Positions 7,866-15,470 of a stretch of 64,000 nt of DNA are shown here, piece by piece. The translations under genes and the position numbers were made by a program. Source of the DNA: Flavobacterium psychroterrae (GTDB lineage: Bacteria; Bacteroidota; Bacteroidia; Flavobacteriales; Flavobacteriaceae). Location: positions 310,001 to 374,000 of the forward strand of contig NZ_JAGYVZ010000002.1 in assembly GCF_018380615.1 (NCBI RefSeq), written 5' to 3'. Every line of letters begins with the position of its first letter. Within the stretch, counting starts at the first letter, position 1. Below the pieces are notes generated by a model. The model was not told where the DNA came from. It did no database searches and was given only the letters and a program-made list of their open reading frames with translations.

Positions 7866-8891
7866 ATGAAAGCTAAAGCAACTCTAAAACAAATTGCGAA
7901 AGAACTAGGTGTTTCTGTGTCGACTGTTTCAAAGGCATTAAATGACAGCCCGGAAATTAGTGAGCAAACGAAAGTGAAGATTAAGGAGTATGCCAAACTC
8001 AAAAATTATAAGCCTAATGTTATTGGTTTGAATTTGAAGAACCGTAAAACCAAAACTATAGGTGTAATTATACCTAATATATTAAACTCATTTTTTGCGA
8101 AGGTTTTTAGTGGTATCGAAAAAGTAGCCGATAAAAAAGGATATAATGTAATTACGTGTATTTCGAACGAATCATTAGAAAAAGAAATTCACACGCTTGA
8201 AATGTTGAGCAACGGAACAATTGACGGTTTTATATTGTCAGTTTCTGAAGAAGCTCAGAAATTACAGGATTACAGTCATTTTTCTGCTATTATTAATGAT
8301 GGAACACCAATTGTAATGTTCGACAGAATCGCTGATGAAGTAGAATGTGATAAAGTTGTGGTTGATGATTTTGATTCGGCTTTGAATTCTACGCAGCATT
8401 TAATTGATTTAGGATGTAAAAATATCGCCTTGATTTCGTCTGTAGATAATTTAAGCGTTGGAAAATTAAGAGCTGATGGATATTTGAAAGCTTTAAAAGA
8501 CAATAATATTCCGGTAAACGAAAAAATTATTCTTCGTACTGATTCTGAAGAGGATATGAAAGCTAAAATCGATGCAATTTTTGACAATAATATTGATGCA
8601 ATTTTTGCTTTAGATGAAAATGATTCAGTTGCGGCTTTAAGAATTAGTTTGAAAAAAGGATATAAAGTTCCGGAAGATATTTCGATTATAGGTTTTGCCG
8701 ATGGAATTTTAGCTTCAAGACGTTTATCACCAAGTTTAACAACGGTGAGTCAACACGGAATTGAAATTGGAGAAGTTGCTGCCAAACAATTGATCAAACG
8801 TTTAGAAGAAAAAGAAGATGAAACTTCAGATTATGAAACAATCGTTATTAAAACTAAGTTGAAAGAACGAGAATCGACCAGAAAAAAATAA
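7866..8891 (+). CDS. LacI/GalR-family transcriptional regulator
   Basis: This 341-residue protein has an N-terminal LacI helix-turn-helix (TLKQIAKELGVSVSTVSKALN, about residues 5-25) and hinge helix, then a periplasmic-binding-protein-like sensor domain (about 60-335) with IGVIIPNILNSFFAKVFSGIE and DGFILSVS. Such proteins bind palindromic operators and respond to sugars or their derivatives. No carbohydrate gene is adjacent, so its targets are elsewhere or it acts globally. It has its own promoter and terminator. The ligand cannot be predicted from the sequence alone. Confidence 0.9.
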   Translation: MKAKATLKQIAKELGVSVSTVSKALNDSPEISEQTKVKIKEYAKLKNYKPNVIGLNLKNRKTKTIGVIIPNILNSFFAKVFSGIEKVADKKGYNVITCISNESLEKEIHTLEMLSNGTIDGFILSVSEEAQKLQDYSHFSAIINDGTPIVMFDRIADEVECDKVVVDDFDSALNSTQHLIDLGCKNIALISSVDNLSVGKLRADGYLKALKDNNIPVNEKIILRTDSEEDMKAKIDAIFDNNIDAIFALDENDSVAALRISLKKGYKVPEDISIIGFADGILASRRLSPSLTTVSQHGIEIGEVAAKQLIKRLEEKEDETSDYETIVIKTKLKERESTRKK

Positions 8892-8910
8892 GAAATTTAA
8901 ATCCATAAAA

Positions 8911-8941
8911 AAAGACTGTCTGAAAAGGACAGTCTTTTTTT
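8911..8941 (+). terminator. Terminator after the LacI-family gene
   Basis: AAAGACTGTC and GACAGTCTTT form a 10-base-pair stem with a 7-base loop and a T run. Confidence 0.88.
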
Positions 8942-8951
8942 ATACATATTT

Positions 8952-9043
8952 TTTGTCATTTCGACGGAGGAGAAATCACAGACAGAGAGCAACGCACTGT
9001 GGGGATTCAGCTCATGTGATTTCTCCTCCGTCGAAATGACAAA
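8952..9043. repeat. Long inverted repeat with 29-base perfect arms
   Basis: The left arm (8952-8980, containing GTCATTTCGACGGAGGAG) is exactly complementary to the right arm (9015-9043, containing CTCCTCCGTCGAAATGAC). The loop is 34 bases. It lies between the LacI terminator and the polA stop. The GTCATTTCGACG word is, from memory, common in intergenic regions of Flavobacterium and relatives, which points to a REP/MITE-like dispersed element rather than a gene-specific terminator. Confidence 0.85.
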
Positions 9044-9103
9044 TGTGTTGTTTTTTATTCAAAAACATAAAATCTAAACTCTGAAATCTAAACTCTAAAA
9101 TTT

Positions 9104-11944
9104 TTAATGCGCAGCTAACCAATCTACACCCATACCAATTTCCACATCTAAAGGAACACTCATCATAAATGCATTTTCCATTTCGTGTTTGATCATTGGC
9201 TGAATTTTTTCGAGTTCATCATTGTGAACATCGAACACAAGCTCATCATGAACCTGAAGTAACATTCTTGATTTCCAGTTTTCTTCTTTTAGTTTTTTAT
9301 GAATGTTGATCATTGCAATTTTGATCACATCGGCAGCACTTCCCTGAATTGGTGCGTTTACGGCATTTCGTTCAGCAGCACTTCTAACAACTGCATTTGC
9401 AGAGTTAATATCTTTTAAATATCGGCGACGGCCTAAAATAGTTTGTACGTATCCTTTTTCGCGCGCAAATTCTATTTGTTCATTAATATAAGATCTTAAT
9501 CTTGGATACGTTTTATAATAAGCTTCAATCAAAGCCGCACTTTCGCTACGGGATAATGAAGTCTGGTTACTCAACCCAAAGGCAGAAACACCATATATAA
9601 TACCAAAGTTTACGGTTTTAGCATTGCTTCTTTGTTCGCGTGAAACTTCTTCTAAAGGAACATCAAAAACTTTTGAAGCGGTTGCTTTATGAATATCTTC
9701 TCCGTTTTTGAAAGCGGCAATCATATTTTCTTCCCCGCTTAAAGCGGCAATAATTCTTAATTCTATTTGCGAGTAATCGGCAGAAATTAAAGTATGGTTT
9801 TCATCGCGTGCAACGAAGGCTTTACGAATCTGACGACCTCTTTCAGTACGAATTGGGATATTTTGCAAGTTTGGATTATTAGAACTCAAACGACCTGTTG
9901 CGGCAACAGTTTGCATATAATCCGTATGAACGCGTAGTGTTTTTTTGTCTACTTGTTCCGGCAAAGCCAAAATGTAAGTACTTTGTAATTTGACCATTTG
10001 ACGCCAATCTAAAATTTCTTTTACAATTGGATTATCGTTTGCTAAATACGTTAAAACTTCTTCGCCAGTAGCATATTGACCTGTTTTGGTTTTCTTTTGT
10101 TTTGCACCGCCAATTTTCATCTTATCAAATAGAATATCTCCTAATTGTTTTGGAGAAGCTAAATTGAATTTTTCACCGGCAGTTTCGTAAATTTTTAGTT
10201 CCAAAGATTTAATTTCAACATCCATTTCTTTAGACATTGCACTTAAAAATTCAACATCTAACCTGATTCCTTCAGTTTCCATTGCGGCTAAAACGCTTAC
10301 TAGCGGAATTTCGATTTCATCAAACAACTTTTTAGTTTCGGTTTTGTCTAATTTGGCAGTAAAAATTTCTTTTAATTGTAAAGTAATATCAGCATCTTCT
10401 GCGGCATATTCCTTGATTTCTTCAAGGGCAACATCGCGCATTGTAATTTGGTTTTTTCCTTTTTTACCAATTAAAGTTTCAATTGATTTTGGAGAATATT
10501 TTAAATACGTTTCAGCAAGAATATCCATATTATGGCGCATATCAGGATTAATCAAATAATGCGCGATCATGGTGTCAAAAAGTTTTCCTTTTACAACAAC
10601 GCCATAATTAGAAAGGATTTTTAAATCATACTTTAAATTCTGACCAATTTTTTCGATGTTCTCATTTTTAAAAAACGGTCTGAACTTTTCAATTAAAACC
10701 TGAGCTTCTTCTTGGCTTTCCGGAAACGGAACGTAAAATGCTTTTCCTTTTTCGTAAGCAAAAGATATTCCAACCAATTCAGCATGTAAAGCATCTAAAC
10801 CAGTGGTTTCGGTATCAAAACAAACCGAAGTCTGTTTTTGTAAATTTTGTAAAAGTAATTTAATTCCTAAATCGCCTTCAACGGCTTGATAGGAGTGAGG
10901 TGTATTTTCTAATGTATTATAAAAAGAAGTTCTTTCTTCAGCATCTTCACTTGTTGTTGCGCCGCCTCCAAAAAGATCAAATTGATCGTCGTTCTTCGGT
11001 TGTGGTTTTTTGTACAATTTGGCATCATCACCTTTGTTTGCTAATTCGTTTCCGCCGCCAAATTTAAATAAATTGTCAAATTGCTCCGCCATTCTTCTAA
11101 ATTCCAATTCCTGAAAAATAGCGTCTGTTTTTTCAATATCAGGACGTGAAAGCTCGTAATCATTTTCGTTGAAAACCACATCGCAATCACATATAATAGT
11201 AGCCAGTTTTTTAGATAAAATTCCTTTTTCTTTATTGGCTTCAATATTCTCTTTCATTTTACCTTTCAGTAAATGAGTATTTTCAAGAAGTTTTTCCATT
11301 GTGCCAAATTCTTTCAGGAACTTTTTAGCAGTAACTTCACCCACACCAGGCAATCCCGGAATATTATCGACAGCATCGCCCATCATTCCCAGAAAGTCGA
11401 TGACTTGTTCCGGTCTTTCGATTTCAAATTTTGCCAAAACTTCAGGAACTCCCCAAATTTCGATACCATTTCCCATTCGGGCTGGTTTGTACATAAATAT
11501 ATTTTCAGAAACTAATTGAGCAAAATCCTTATCCGGTGTAACCATAAAGACTTTGTAGTTTTCTTTTTCGGCTTGTTTGGCAATTGTTCCAATCAAATCA
11601 TCGGCTTCACAACCTGCCATTTCAATAATAGGAATGTGCATTGCTCTTAATAAATCCTGAATATAAGGTATAGCAATTTTAATCGCTTCGGGCGTAGCAT
11701 CACGATTGGCTTTATAATCAGAATACATTTCTGTTCTAACCTGACTTCCTTCTTTATCAAAAGCTACAGCTAAATGATCTGGTTTTTCACGTTTAATTAC
11801 ATCTAAAAGCGAGTTCATGAATCCCATGATCGCTGATGTATCCATTCCCTTAGAATTAATTCGCGGATTTTTTATAAAGGCATAATAACCACGAAAAATT
11901 AATGCATAAGCATCAAGAAGAAAAAGACGTTTTTGAGTTGACAT
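9104..11944 (-). CDS. polA: DNA polymerase I
   Basis: This 946-residue replication and repair polymerase fills gaps and removes RNA primers. Domains in order are a 5'-nuclease (about 1-290, with GMMGDAVDNIPGLPGVG), a 3'-5' exonuclease domain (about 355-560, with FDTETTGLDAL and YAAEDADITLQL, so proofreading looks intact), and a family A polymerase domain (about 580-946, with motif A DYSQIELRIIAAL, the finger helix around NFGIIYGVSAFGLS, and motif C QVHDELVFDV). The frame stays open upstream to 12016, but the conserved start is the ATG at 11944 (MSTQKRLFLLDAYALIFRGYYAF). A TAAATTTG box on the minus strand (12021-12014) would place the transcript start below 12016, which supports the shorter form. 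Confidence 0.96.
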   Translation of the reverse strand: MSTQKRLFLLDAYALIFRGYYAFIKNPRINSKGMDTSAIMGFMNSLLDVIKREKPDHLAVAFDKEGSQVRTEMYSDYKANRDATPEAIKIAIPYIQDLLRAMHIPIIEMAGCEADDLIGTIAKQAEKENYKVFMVTPDKDFAQLVSENIFMYKPARMGNGIEIWGVPEVLAKFEIERPEQVIDFLGMMGDAVDNIPGLPGVGEVTAKKFLKEFGTMEKLLENTHLLKGKMKENIEANKEKGILSKKLATIICDCDVVFNENDYELSRPDIEKTDAIFQELEFRRMAEQFDNLFKFGGGNELANKGDDAKLYKKPQPKNDDQFDLFGGGATTSEDAEERTSFYNTLENTPHSYQAVEGDLGIKLLLQNLQKQTSVCFDTETTGLDALHAELVGISFAYEKGKAFYVPFPESQEEAQVLIEKFRPFFKNENIEKIGQNLKYDLKILSNYGVVVKGKLFDTMIAHYLINPDMRHNMDILAETYLKYSPKSIETLIGKKGKNQITMRDVALEEIKEYAAEDADITLQLKEIFTAKLDKTETKKLFDEIEIPLVSVLAAMETEGIRLDVEFLSAMSKEMDVEIKSLELKIYETAGEKFNLASPKQLGDILFDKMKIGGAKQKKTKTGQYATGEEVLTYLANDNPIVKEILDWRQMVKLQSTYILALPEQVDKKTLRVHTDYMQTVAATGRLSSNNPNLQNIPIRTERGRQIRKAFVARDENHTLISADYSQIELRIIAALSGEENMIAAFKNGEDIHKATASKVFDVPLEEVSREQRSNAKTVNFGIIYGVSAFGLSNQTSLSRSESAALIEAYYKTYPRLRSYINEQIEFAREKGYVQTILGRRRYLKDINSANAVVRSAAERNAVNAPIQGSAADVIKIAMINIHKKLKEENWKSRMLLQVHDELVFDVHNDELEKIQPMIKHEMENAFMMSVPLDVEIGMGVDWLAAH

Positions 11945-12013
11945 AAAAAAAATATTAGTCTGTAAAAATAAACAATTGGGTTTTAAAAATGATTCTGTTC
12001 TGAAAAATAAACA

Positions 12014-12021
12014 CAAATTTA
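12014..12021 (-). promoter_or_regulatory. Possible -7 element of polA
   Basis: TAAATTTG on the minus strand fits TANNTTTG. No clear -33 TTTG is visible. Confidence 0.35.
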
Positions 12022-12053
12022 AAACATGTAGATATTTTTCACCCTATATATAT

Positions 12054-12080
12054 TGTAGAGGGGCACAGCGGTGCGTCTCA
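12054..12080. repeat. GTAGAGRCGCAC-type palindromic repeat
   Basis: GTAGAGGGGCAC is followed by a complementary GGTGCGTCTC arm with two mismatches. Related words occur inside the neighbouring inverted repeat, so this may be a fragment of the same element family. Confidence 0.5.
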
Positions 12081-12108
12081 GGTTTGAAACATTTAATAAA
12101 TTGAATTA

Positions 12109-12226
12109 ACCATATAAGTAATATAAGTTCATTTTAGCAGTATGCGCTCCGTAGAGATGCACTGCATTGTAGACACGCACAGCATTTCATTGATAAAATT
12201 AAACGAACTTATATTACTTATATGGT
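12109..12226. repeat. 118-base inverted-repeat element (MITE-like)
   Basis: The 22-base perfect arms ACCATATAAGTAATATAAGT.. (12109-12130) and its complement (12205-12226) enclose 74 bases. Inside is a direct repeat of GTAGAGATGCACTGCA and GTAGACACGCACAGCA. The arms plus the internal GTAGAGACGCAC words look like a non-coding dispersed element. The gap 12017-12354 holds this element, the hairpin before it and the promoter of the small secreted protein gene. Confidence 0.8.
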
Positions 12227-12278
12227 AGAAAAGCACCCAATAGTTAATGTCAAGTTAAAATATTTATGTTCAGGGTTT

Positions 12279-12314
12279 TCTTCATTTTGTCTTCATATTA
12301 CCGGGGTACATTTG
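12279..12314 (+). promoter_or_regulatory. Promoter with tandem 11-base TCTTCAT boxes (first small-protein operon)
   Basis: TCTTCATTTTG (12279-12289) is followed directly by TCTTCATATTA (12290-12300), then a 6-base gap and TACATTTG (12307-12314) as the -7 element. A TTTG at 12286-12289 would be the -33 element and lies inside the first box. An 11-base tandem repeat at this position is typical of OmpR/PhoB-type activators, and such a regulator is encoded 0.7 kb downstream. Confidence 0.6.
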
Positions 12315-12354
12315 ATCTATAAATAAAATGTTATTAATTAAAATATTAGAAATC

Positions 12355-12567
12355 ATGAGAAACGTATTAATGTTATTAGTTGCAGTTTTAGGAACAAGCG
12401 TTATGGTAAGTGCATTTCCTGCAAAAGAAGTTAAAACTGCTCCGGCCAAAGAAGTAAAAGCTACAAAACACCCGAAAAACAAATCTGATAAAAAAGTAAA
12501 ATCAGAAAAAAGCCAGACTACAAAAGTAGAAGCGGTTAAAGTAAAAAATAAGAACAGATTATTATAA
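12355..12567 (+). CDS. Small secreted lysine-rich protein, paralogue 1
   Basis: This 70-residue protein starts at the ATG at 12355 (MRNVLMLLVAVLGTSVMVSAF). An earlier in-frame ATG at 12328 is less likely because the three paralogues align from this Met. The first 18-20 residues form a signal peptide. The rest is Lys/Ala/Val/Thr-rich with no cysteine or recognisable fold and contains twice the word PAKEVK. Unlike its paralogues it lacks the AQTTP after the cleavage site. The next paralogue follows after 35 bases, and the 20 bases before the two start codons are nearly identical (AAAATATTAGAAATC). I do not recognise a family. In design it resembles enterobacterial Asr. Confidence 0.75.
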   Translation: MRNVLMLLVAVLGTSVMVSAFPAKEVKTAPAKEVKATKHPKNKSDKKVKSEKSQTTKVEAVKVKNKNRLL

Positions 12568-12602
12568 AATAAAAGGTTAATTAATTTAAAATATTAGAAA
12601 TC

Positions 12603-12791
12603 ATGAAAAATTTATTTATTGTATTGGTAGCAGTTTTAGGAACAAGTGCAATGGTTAGCGCTCAAACAACTCCCTCTCAGACAGCTCCGGCTAAAGAAGT
12701 GAAAGCTACAAAACACCACAAAAGCAAAGCTGACAAAAAAGCGAAAACAGAAAAAAGCGAAGCTAAGGCAGAAGCAACTAAAATGAAATAA
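12603..12791 (+). CDS. Small secreted lysine-rich protein, paralogue 2
   Basis: This 62-residue protein has a signal peptide (MKNLFIVLVAVLGTSAMVSAQ). The mature part of about 42 residues is mostly Lys, Ala, Glu, Thr and Ser with a His pair (ATKHHKSKADKKAKTEKS). It is strongly basic and predicted to be disordered. It is cotranscribed with paralogue 1 and ends in a terminator whose sequence is nearly repeated after paralogue 3. Function unknown. The similarity in layout to Asr (signal peptide plus a Lys/Ala/His-rich disordered tail) is noted, but homology is not claimed. Confidence 0.75.
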   Translation: MKNLFIVLVAVLGTSAMVSAQTTPSQTAPAKEVKATKHHKSKADKKAKTEKSEAKAEATKMK

Positions 12792-12867
12792 AGAATTGTT
12801 TCTGTTTTGTTTTCAAAGATTGTAAAGGAAGCAAAACAGAAGTAATGATTATGAAGAATGCAGATGG

Positions 12868-12900
12868 GAAAGCTGGTAAAGAAATTTATCAGCTTTTTTT
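12868..12900 (+). terminator. Terminator after small-protein paralogue 2
   Basis: AAGCTGGTAAA, loop GAAA, TTTATCAGCTT and a T run. The same hairpin (GGCTGGTAGAGAAATCTATCAGC) follows paralogue 3. Confidence 0.85.
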
Positions 12901-12977
12901 GATTCGTTAATTTTTTAATAATGCGTGACTGTATTTTTTAGAATTGCTTAAATTTAGTTGCGCTTAAACGCTGTGAT

Positions 12978-13652
12978 ATGAATATTTTAATTGTTGAAGA
13001 TAATAAGGAACTGGCTGTAGAAATTTATGATTTTTTGTGCAATGTAGGTTACGTTTGTAAAATTGCCCATAATTGCGCCGATGCTTTAGAAGAGGTGAGC
13101 AGCAATGATTATGATGCAATGCTGCTGGATCTTGGTTTGCCTGACGGAGATGGTTTTGATATTTTGAAAACAGTTAGAAAAACAAACTCAAAAATGGCTG
13201 TAATTGTGCTTACGGCGAGAGGTGAATTAGACGACAGAATAAATGGTTTGCATCTTGGTGCAGACGATTATTTGACAAAACCTTTTGCTTTGACTGAATT
13301 AAGTGCGCGATTGTTTGCTGTAATTCGTAGAATTCATGGTTTTACCTTGAACAATTTGAGCATTCATGGTTTTTTGTTGCAACTTCAGGATTATAAGGTG
13401 AGTTTCGATGAAATTCCAATTAATCTGACCAAAAAAGAATTTGATATTTTTCAATATTTGGTTCTGAACAAAAACCGCGTAATTACCAGATTGCAGTTGA
13501 CAGAACATATTTGGGGAGATATTCTGGAGGTAAATTCAGATTCTAATTTTATAGATGTTCATGTTCGAAATCTTCGTAAAAAACTTGATAAACATACTAC
13601 TATAGATTGGTTTGAAACGGTTAGAAATGTTGGTTATCGTATAAATGAATAA
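12978..13652 (+). CDS. OmpR-family response regulator
   Basis: This 224-residue DNA-binding response regulator has a receiver domain (1-120) with acidic Glu7/Asp8, phosphoacceptor Asp51 (LLDLGLPDGDG), Thr79 and Lys101 (DDYLTKPFAL), all in canonical places. The C-terminal winged helix (about 130-224) includes LTKKEFDIFQYLVLNKNRVITRLQL and the recognition helix region DVHVRNLRKKL. The histidine kinase gene follows after 9 bases. Its likely targets are the flanking small secreted proteins, whose promoters carry tandem 11-base repeats. No such box is seen before its own gene. The signal is unknown. Confidence 0.93.
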   Translation: MNILIVEDNKELAVEIYDFLCNVGYVCKIAHNCADALEEVSSNDYDAMLLDLGLPDGDGFDILKTVRKTNSKMAVIVLTARGELDDRINGLHLGADDYLTKPFALTELSARLFAVIRRIHGFTLNNLSIHGFLLQLQDYKVSFDEIPINLTKKEFDIFQYLVLNKNRVITRLQLTEHIWGDILEVNSDSNFIDVHVRNLRKKLDKHTTIDWFETVRNVGYRINE

Positions 13653-13661
13653 ACAAGTATT

Positions 13662-14999
13662 GTGAAGATAAAACATCAATTGGCTATTTTTAACGCACTA
13701 ACAAGATTGTTGGTAATTTTAATTTTATGGCTAATGCTACCTATTTTGGTTGAAAATGTTGTTTACAGACACATTAATAATGGATTGCTGGAGAAAAAAC
13801 AAAAATTTATTGATCATTTAGACCGAAATGAGATCAATGATTTCATCGAAAATTCAGATGATTCAACCGAAACGTATTCTCAGTTTTCAACATTGCATAG
13901 TGAGTTTTTAGTACTTTCAAAATCTCCTGTAAAAGCGCATAAAAAGAAAGTTGTTTTTACTAATGAATACCGAATTATTGAGGGTGAAGAAAATGAATAT
14001 AGAATTTTACAATACCATTTTGTTTACGAAAATCAAGCCTATCAGCTGGAAATAGGAAGCAGTCTTGGCGAAGTAAATGACCTGACTTTTATCATAAGGT
14101 TTTTTATTATCATTGTTTTTGTCGTCATACTATTTATTACTTTTTTGGCAGATACTTTTTATATCGAATATTTGCTAAAGCCTTTTTATAAAATTATTGA
14201 TACAAAAATAAGGCGCGTCAATGAACCCGAAGCTTTTGATCATACTCCAATAAAGGCAAGGTCGAGAGATTTTAGAGAACTTGATTCGGTTTTAAATCAA
14301 ATGATGGATCGGATTGCAGAGCTTTTTAAAAAAGAAAAACAATTTATTTCTAATGTTTCTCATGAATTGCTTACGCCAATTGCCTTGCTTAAAAATAAGT
14401 TCGAAAATTTACTTCAAAATGATTCTCTAGATGATAATGCTTTTGATAAGATTGCTGGTTCGCTTAGAACATTAGACATGTTAAAAAAAATCATCAATAA
14501 CTTATTGCTAATCTCCCGAATTGAAAATAACCAATACGAGGCAAACGAAGATGTGAATTTTCATGAGATTATAACAAATCTTCAAGATGATTTACAAGAC
14601 AGGATTGATGATAGGGAAATTCAGTTTTTAAATCAAATGCAGCATGATTTTAATTTTAGAGGAAATAAAACACTAATTCATATTTTGATTTATAATTTAG
14701 TTACCAATGCTATAAAATATAATAGACCAAACGGAACCATTATTGTGACCGATGGTTTTCTCGAAAACAACTATTTCATTTCTATAACGGATTCAGGTAT
14801 TGGAATGAATGCTTCTCAAATCGAAAATATATTCAACAGGTTTGCCAGAATAAGTTCAGATCAGGACGGGCAGGGATTAGGGCTTGCAATTGCTGATAGT
14901 ATTGCTTCTTTTCATCACATAGAAATAAAAGTTGTTTCGGTAATAAATGAAGGTACAAGCTTTTCGTTATTGTTTCCTGAAGTTTCAAAAACACAATAA
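13662..14999 (+). CDS. Membrane sensor histidine kinase, partner of the preceding regulator
   Basis: This 445-residue kinase starts at GTG 13662. It has a transmembrane helix at about 10-32, an extracytoplasmic domain of about 110 residues, a second helix at about 144-166, a short linker that may be a degenerate HAMP, and the kinase core. The phosphoacceptor His234 lies in SNVSHELLTPIALLKN. The N box has Asn349 (NLVTNAIKYN), and ITDSGIGM and GQGLGLAIADSI form the G boxes. All catalytic motifs are present. The sensor domain has no recognised fold, so the stimulus is unknown. The operon has only these two genes. Confidence 0.92.
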   Translation: MKIKHQLAIFNALTRLLVILILWLMLPILVENVVYRHINNGLLEKKQKFIDHLDRNEINDFIENSDDSTETYSQFSTLHSEFLVLSKSPVKAHKKKVVFTNEYRIIEGEENEYRILQYHFVYENQAYQLEIGSSLGEVNDLTFIIRFFIIIVFVVILFITFLADTFYIEYLLKPFYKIIDTKIRRVNEPEAFDHTPIKARSRDFRELDSVLNQMMDRIAELFKKEKQFISNVSHELLTPIALLKNKFENLLQNDSLDDNAFDKIAGSLRTLDMLKKIINNLLLISRIENNQYEANEDVNFHEIITNLQDDLQDRIDDREIQFLNQMQHDFNFRGNKTLIHILIYNLVTNAIKYNRPNGTIIVTDGFLENNYFISITDSGIGMNASQIENIFNRFARISSDQDGQGLGLAIADSIASFHHIEIKVVSVINEGTSFSLLFPEVSKTQ

Positions 15000-15026
15000 A
15001 AAGTTAATTTTGCGAGAGTGGTTTCA

Positions 15027-15062
15027 TCTTCATTTAATCTTCATTTAGTGATTATATCTTTG
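15027..15062 (+). promoter_or_regulatory. Promoter with tandem 11-base TCTTCAT boxes (paralogue 3)
   Basis: TCTTCATTTAA (15027-15037) and TCTTCATTTAG (15038-15048) lie head to tail. After 6 bases comes TATCTTTG (15055-15062), the -7 element. Box order, 11-base period and 6-base distance are the same as at 12279-12314. Confidence 0.65.
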
Positions 15063-15105
15063 AGGTATAATAAATGAAAATAATAATAATCATAAACTAC
15101 AAATC

Positions 15106-15294
15106 ATGAAAAAATTAGTAATGTTAGCAGTAGCTGTTTTAGGAACAACTGCAATGGTAAGCGCTCAAACAACTCCAGCACAAACAACTCCGGCAAAAGA
15201 AGCAAAAGCTCCTAAAAAAGAGAAAAAAGCAGACAAAAAAGCTAAAAAAGCAGAGGCTAAAGCAGAAGCAGCTAAACCAGAAGCTAAAAAATAA
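15106..15294 (+). CDS. Small secreted lysine-rich protein, paralogue 3
   Basis: This 62-residue protein has the same signal peptide type (MKKLVMLAVAVLGTTAMVSAQ) and a mature tail made almost only of Lys, Ala, Glu, Pro and Thr (KEAKAPKKEKKADKKAKKAE). It aligns with paralogue 2 along its whole length. It is monocistronic, with its own copy of the boxed promoter and the shared terminator type. It lies directly after the sensor kinase gene. No enzymatic fold is possible in so short a basic tail. Envelope protection, chaperoning or charge neutralisation are guesses. Confidence 0.78.
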   Translation: MKKLVMLAVAVLGTTAMVSAQTTPAQTTPAKEAKAPKKEKKADKKAKKAEAKAEAAKPEAKK

Positions 15295-15360
15295 TACGAT
15301 GTTGTTTACATGTGTAAACTATGTTGTGGATTAAAAGGTTTTAAAAAATTTGGTAGAGAA

Positions 15361-15391
15361 AAGGCTGGTAGAGAAATCTATCAGCTTTTTG
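15361..15391 (+). terminator. Terminator after small-protein paralogue 3
   Basis: AGGCTGGTAGA, loop GAAA, TCTATCAGCTT and a T run. It is nearly the same hairpin as at 12868-12900, indicating that the whole gene unit was duplicated. Confidence 0.82.
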
Positions 15392-15470
15392 TTATTATTT
15401 GAGTTAAATTTTTGATAATAAAAAGCAATAAAAATTTCATTCTTTGTTACTTTGCTTAAAACTATAAATA

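Noticed and set aside
8952..9043. Possible terminator for polA
   Set aside because: The stem is far longer than a terminator and lacks a T run at the right side on the minus strand, so it is listed as a repeat.
12109..12226. Insertion sequence
   Set aside because: The 118-base inverted repeat has no room for a transposase and no target-site duplication is evident.
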